NCBI GenBank assembly: GCA_017614055.1
Contig: JAGACP010000117.1
Span: forward strand, 1 to 7,990
From: Erysipelotrichaceae bacterium
GTDB lineage: Bacteria; Bacillota_I; Bacilli_A; Erysipelotrichales; Erysipelotrichaceae
Length of the DNA stretch: 7,990 bases
Direction of reading: 5' to 3'
Below the pieces are notes generated by a model. That model had not been told where the DNA came from and made no database searches. It saw only the letters and a list, made by a program, of their open reading frames with translations. Shown here piece after piece: positions 6,514 through 7,990 of this stretch (positions are counted from its first letter, which is position 1; each line of letters opens with the position of its first letter). The position numbers and the translations under genes were made by a program.

Positions 6514-6993
6514 ATGGTAAAGGCAATATATCCCGGAACCTTCGATCCGATCACGGTTGGACATCTTGACGTCATACTCAGAGCCAGCAAGGTATATGAT
6601 CATCTGATCGTCGCCGTCATGGAGAACAGAAGCAAGAACTGCACGTTCTCCGATGAGGAAAGAAAAGGATTCATAGAAAGATGCATAGAGGGACTGGACA
6701 ACGTGGAAGTGATCATAGGACACGGACTGACCGTCGAGATGGCGAGAAATCTTGACTGCAAGGTCATCGTCAGAGGCATCAGAGCCGTATCCGACTATGA
6801 GTCCGAACTGGCTCTGGCCAGCGCCAACATGAAACTTGACGAAAACATCGAGACGATATTCTTCGTTGCCAAGCCTGAGCTGTCGTTCCTGTCTTCTTCG
6901 GTAGCAAAGGAGATAGCTTCGTTCAACGGAGACATCAGCGACTACATACCTTCATGCATCATAGATGATGTGGCGAAGAAGCTGTATAAGTAG
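6514..6993 (+). CDS. coaD: Phosphopantetheine adenylyltransferase
   Basis: CoaD transfers AMP from ATP to 4'-phosphopantetheine to give dephospho-CoA, the fourth step of CoA synthesis. It is a cytosolic hexamer of small subunits, and 159 residues is the standard length. Motifs are the nucleotidyltransferase signature GTFDPITVGH (8-17) with H17, K41, the RGIR pair (R87 and R90) that binds substrate and ATP, and the ELSFLSSS stretch (122-129), matching the family's (I)SSS motif. The start at 6514 is fixed by AAAGGAAG at about 6499-6506 and by the conserved N-terminus. An in-frame ATG at 6451 would extend the protein into rsmD with unrelated sequence and is not used. It is the last gene of the ftsW-rsmD-coaD unit, as shown by the hairpin that follows. 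Confidence 0.96.
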   Translation: MVKAIYPGTFDPITVGHLDVILRASKVYDHLIVAVMENRSKNCTFSDEERKGFIERCIEGLDNVEVIIGHGLTVEMARNLDCKVIVRGIRAVSDYESELALASANMKLDENIETIFFVAKPELSFLSSSVAKEIASFNGDISDYIPSCIIDDVAKKLYK

Positions 6994-6998
6994 GGAAT

Positions 6999-7025
6999 AA
7001 ACAGATCTGTACAGGATCTGTTTTT
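6999..7025 (+). terminator. Intrinsic terminator of the ftsW-rsmD-coaD unit
   Basis: A 9-bp perfect stem pairs 6999-7007 with 7015-7023 around a 7-nt loop. It runs into TTTTT (7021-7025) and further T/A bases. It begins 5 nt after the coaD stop, separating that operon from the heat-shock promoter that follows. Confidence 0.88.
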
Positions 7026-7039
7026 ATATTGCCGACTGT

Positions 7040-7066
7040 TTAGCACTTACTTGTTGACAGTGCCAG
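7040..7066 (+). promoter_or_regulatory. Degenerate CIRCE-like operator (distal)
   Basis: TTAGCACTT (7040-7048) matches the left CIRCE half-site at eight of nine bases. Exactly 9 bp later CAGTGCCAG (7058-7066) matches six of nine bases of the right half GAGTGCTAA, keeping the AGTGC core. The right arm overlaps the last base pairs of the -35 box, so HrcA bound here could block polymerase. The good left arm and correct spacing favour a real second operator; the poor right arm argues for weaker binding. Confidence 0.6.
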
Positions 7067-7082
7067 AACATTGGTGTATATT
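7054..7082 (+). promoter_or_regulatory. Vegetative (sigma-A) promoter of hrcA
   Basis: A perfect TTGACA (7054-7059) is followed after 17 bp by TATATT (7077-7082), five of six bases of the -10 consensus. Transcription should start near 7089-7090, giving a leader of about 30 nt that contains the proximal operator and the ribosome binding site. Both operators overlap parts of this promoter. Confidence 0.88.
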
Positions 7083-7107
7083 AGCAGTAGAAAGGTTAGA
7101 GTGCTAA
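7081..7107 (+). promoter_or_regulatory. CIRCE operator (proximal), HrcA binding site
   Basis: The halves TTAGCAGTA (7081-7089) and GAGTGCTAA (7099-7107) are separated by exactly 9 bp. The canonical CIRCE is TTAGCACTC-N9-GAGTGCTAA: the right half is perfect and the left half differs at two bases. It covers the end of the -10 box and the start site and runs into the Shine-Dalgarno sequence, the usual place for HrcA autorepression of the hrcA-dnaK operon. Confidence 0.92.
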
Positions 7108-7120
7108 AGGAGGTGGTGAA

Positions 7121-7990
7121 ATGGTATTGACCCAGAGAATGGTCGAGATCCTCAAGGCGATCGTCGATGAATTTGTAGCAACTGCCGAACCGGTAGGTTC
7201 AAAGACCCTTGTCGACAAGTATGGTCTTCCTTATTCCAGCGCCACGATCAGGAACGACATGGCAACGTTGGAGTCGATGGGTTATCTAGAGAAGCCACAC
7301 ACTTCCGCGGGCCGTATCCCTTCGAACAAGGGCTATCAGTATTACTGCGAGCATCTTCTCAAGAAGGATATGGACGATGAAGTGAAATATGCTTTAGCGA
7401 ACATATTCGACAGGAAGTCCGCGAACATCGAGGATGCGATAAAGGAGTCCTGCAAGATAGTATCGGAGATGACCAATCTTGCCAGCGGCATGCTGGGACC
7501 TGATGCGAAGAATCAGACGCTGGAATTCATAAAGGTATTCCAGATCGATCCGAAGACGGCGGTATGCGTATTCATCACGAATACCGGACATACCGAAAAC
7601 AAGACATTCAATTTCCAGGATGAAGTCACCATCGAAGATATCAGGACATGTACGGATATCCTGAACGACAGACTCAAGGGTACGTATATCCACGATCTGC
7701 CCGAGAAGCTTGAATCTCTGAGACCTATACTTACGAAGTCCGTGCAGAGGTTCGAAATGCTGTACAACGCATTCGCCGGAGCGTTCATCAAGTTCGCTTC
7801 CGAGACCCTGTATTTCGAGGGAAGTTCCAACATGATGTATCAGCCGGAATACGCGGATGTCGAGAAACTGAAAGAACTGACAAAGTTCTTCGATGACTCC
7901 AAGCTGTTCAGGAGCCTGGTCGAGCGTCAGACCCAGGGAAGCGAAGTGGTTGCGGTTACGCCGCAGGGAACGGAGCTTGTCTGGAAGGAT
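7121..7990 (+). CDS. hrcA: Heat-inducible transcription repressor HrcA, 5' part
   Basis: HrcA binds CIRCE operators and represses class I heat-shock genes (hrcA-grpE-dnaK-dnaJ and groES-groEL); GroEL activity keeps it folded, so unfolded proteins relieve repression. The frame is open from ATG 7121 to the right edge, giving 290 residues of a protein that is usually about 340. The N-terminal winged helix (about 1-75) contains PVGSKTLVDKYGL, the recognition-helix stretch SSATIRNDMATLESMGYL and the wing signature TSAGRIPSNKGYQYY. The GAF-like middle domain follows from about residue 105, and the region near 233-262 shows the FEGSSNMMYQPEYAD pattern typical of the family. The start is set by AAGGAGGTG (7107-7115), 7 nt from the AGGAGG core. 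The missing end holds perhaps 50 residues. grpE-dnaK-dnaJ are expected next but are outside the window. Confidence 0.95.
   Translation, partial: MVLTQRMVEILKAIVDEFVATAEPVGSKTLVDKYGLPYSSATIRNDMATLESMGYLEKPHTSAGRIPSNKGYQYYCEHLLKKDMDDEVKYALANIFDRKSANIEDAIKESCKIVSEMTNLASGMLGPDAKNQTLEFIKVFQIDPKTAVCVFITNTGHTENKTFNFQDEVTIEDIRTCTDILNDRLKGTYIHDLPEKLESLRPILTKSVQRFEMLYNAFAGAFIKFASETLYFEGSSNMMYQPEYADVEKLKELTKFFDDSKLFRSLVERQTQGSEVVAVTPQGTELVWKD

Noticed and set aside
5738..6526. 262-residue minus-strand open frame opposite ftsW and rsmD
   Set aside because: It spans two well-supported genes on the other strand, has no recognisable domain, and its openness is explained by codon bias.
7040..7107. A single CIRCE with a 50-bp spacer, formed by TTAGCACTT and the perfect GAGTGCTAA
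   Set aside because: Closer reading finds a partner half-site at exactly 9 bp for each arm, so two separate operators explain the sequence better than one with a long spacer.

Overview
This is an ordinary housekeeping segment of a Bacillota (Firmicutes) chromosome. That placement rests on primosome genes of the DnaB/DnaI type, an RNase J, a type-2-like peptide deformylase, an HrcA/CIRCE heat-shock control region, strong AGGAGG ribosome binding sites and the ftsW-rsmD-coaD order. Base composition is close to half GC by eye, and arginine codons are mostly AGA/AGG. Erysipelotrichia or a nearby lineage would fit (some SD-less genes, dnaI next to pfkA), but this is inference and I hold it weakly. 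I see no mobile element, CRISPR array, tRNA or rRNA. No gene here is of wholly unknown type.

Layout: (1) 1-2385, plus strand: 3' part of dnaB (cut by the left edge), dnaI and pfkA. Each gene overlaps the next by 4-8 bp, so helicase loading and the committed step of glycolysis appear translationally coupled. (2) A 33-bp convergent gap holds one hairpin terminator. (3) 2419-4785, minus strand: rnjA (RNase J), preceded by def (peptide deformylase), with a 69-bp AT-rich gap between them. (4) A 32-bp divergent promoter region between def and ftsW, in which neither gene has a visible Shine-Dalgarno sequence. (5) 4818-6993, plus strand: ftsW-rsmD-coaD, tightly packed, ended by a strong intrinsic terminator at about 6999-7025. 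(6) 7040-7990: an HrcA-regulated promoter with one good and one degenerate CIRCE operator, followed by hrcA, which runs off the right edge. grpE-dnaK-dnaJ would be expected beyond it.

The genes cover replication initiation, glycolysis, RNA decay, N-terminal protein maturation, septal wall synthesis, 16S rRNA methylation, CoA synthesis and heat-shock control. No new system is evident. The points most worth checking are the dual CIRCE arrangement, the SD-less divergent pair, the dnaB-dnaI-pfkA coupling, altered allosteric-site residues in PfkA and an altered zinc-site pattern in DnaI. The stretches longer than about 100 bases without a gene are accounted for: 6994-7120 holds a terminator, a promoter and operators.
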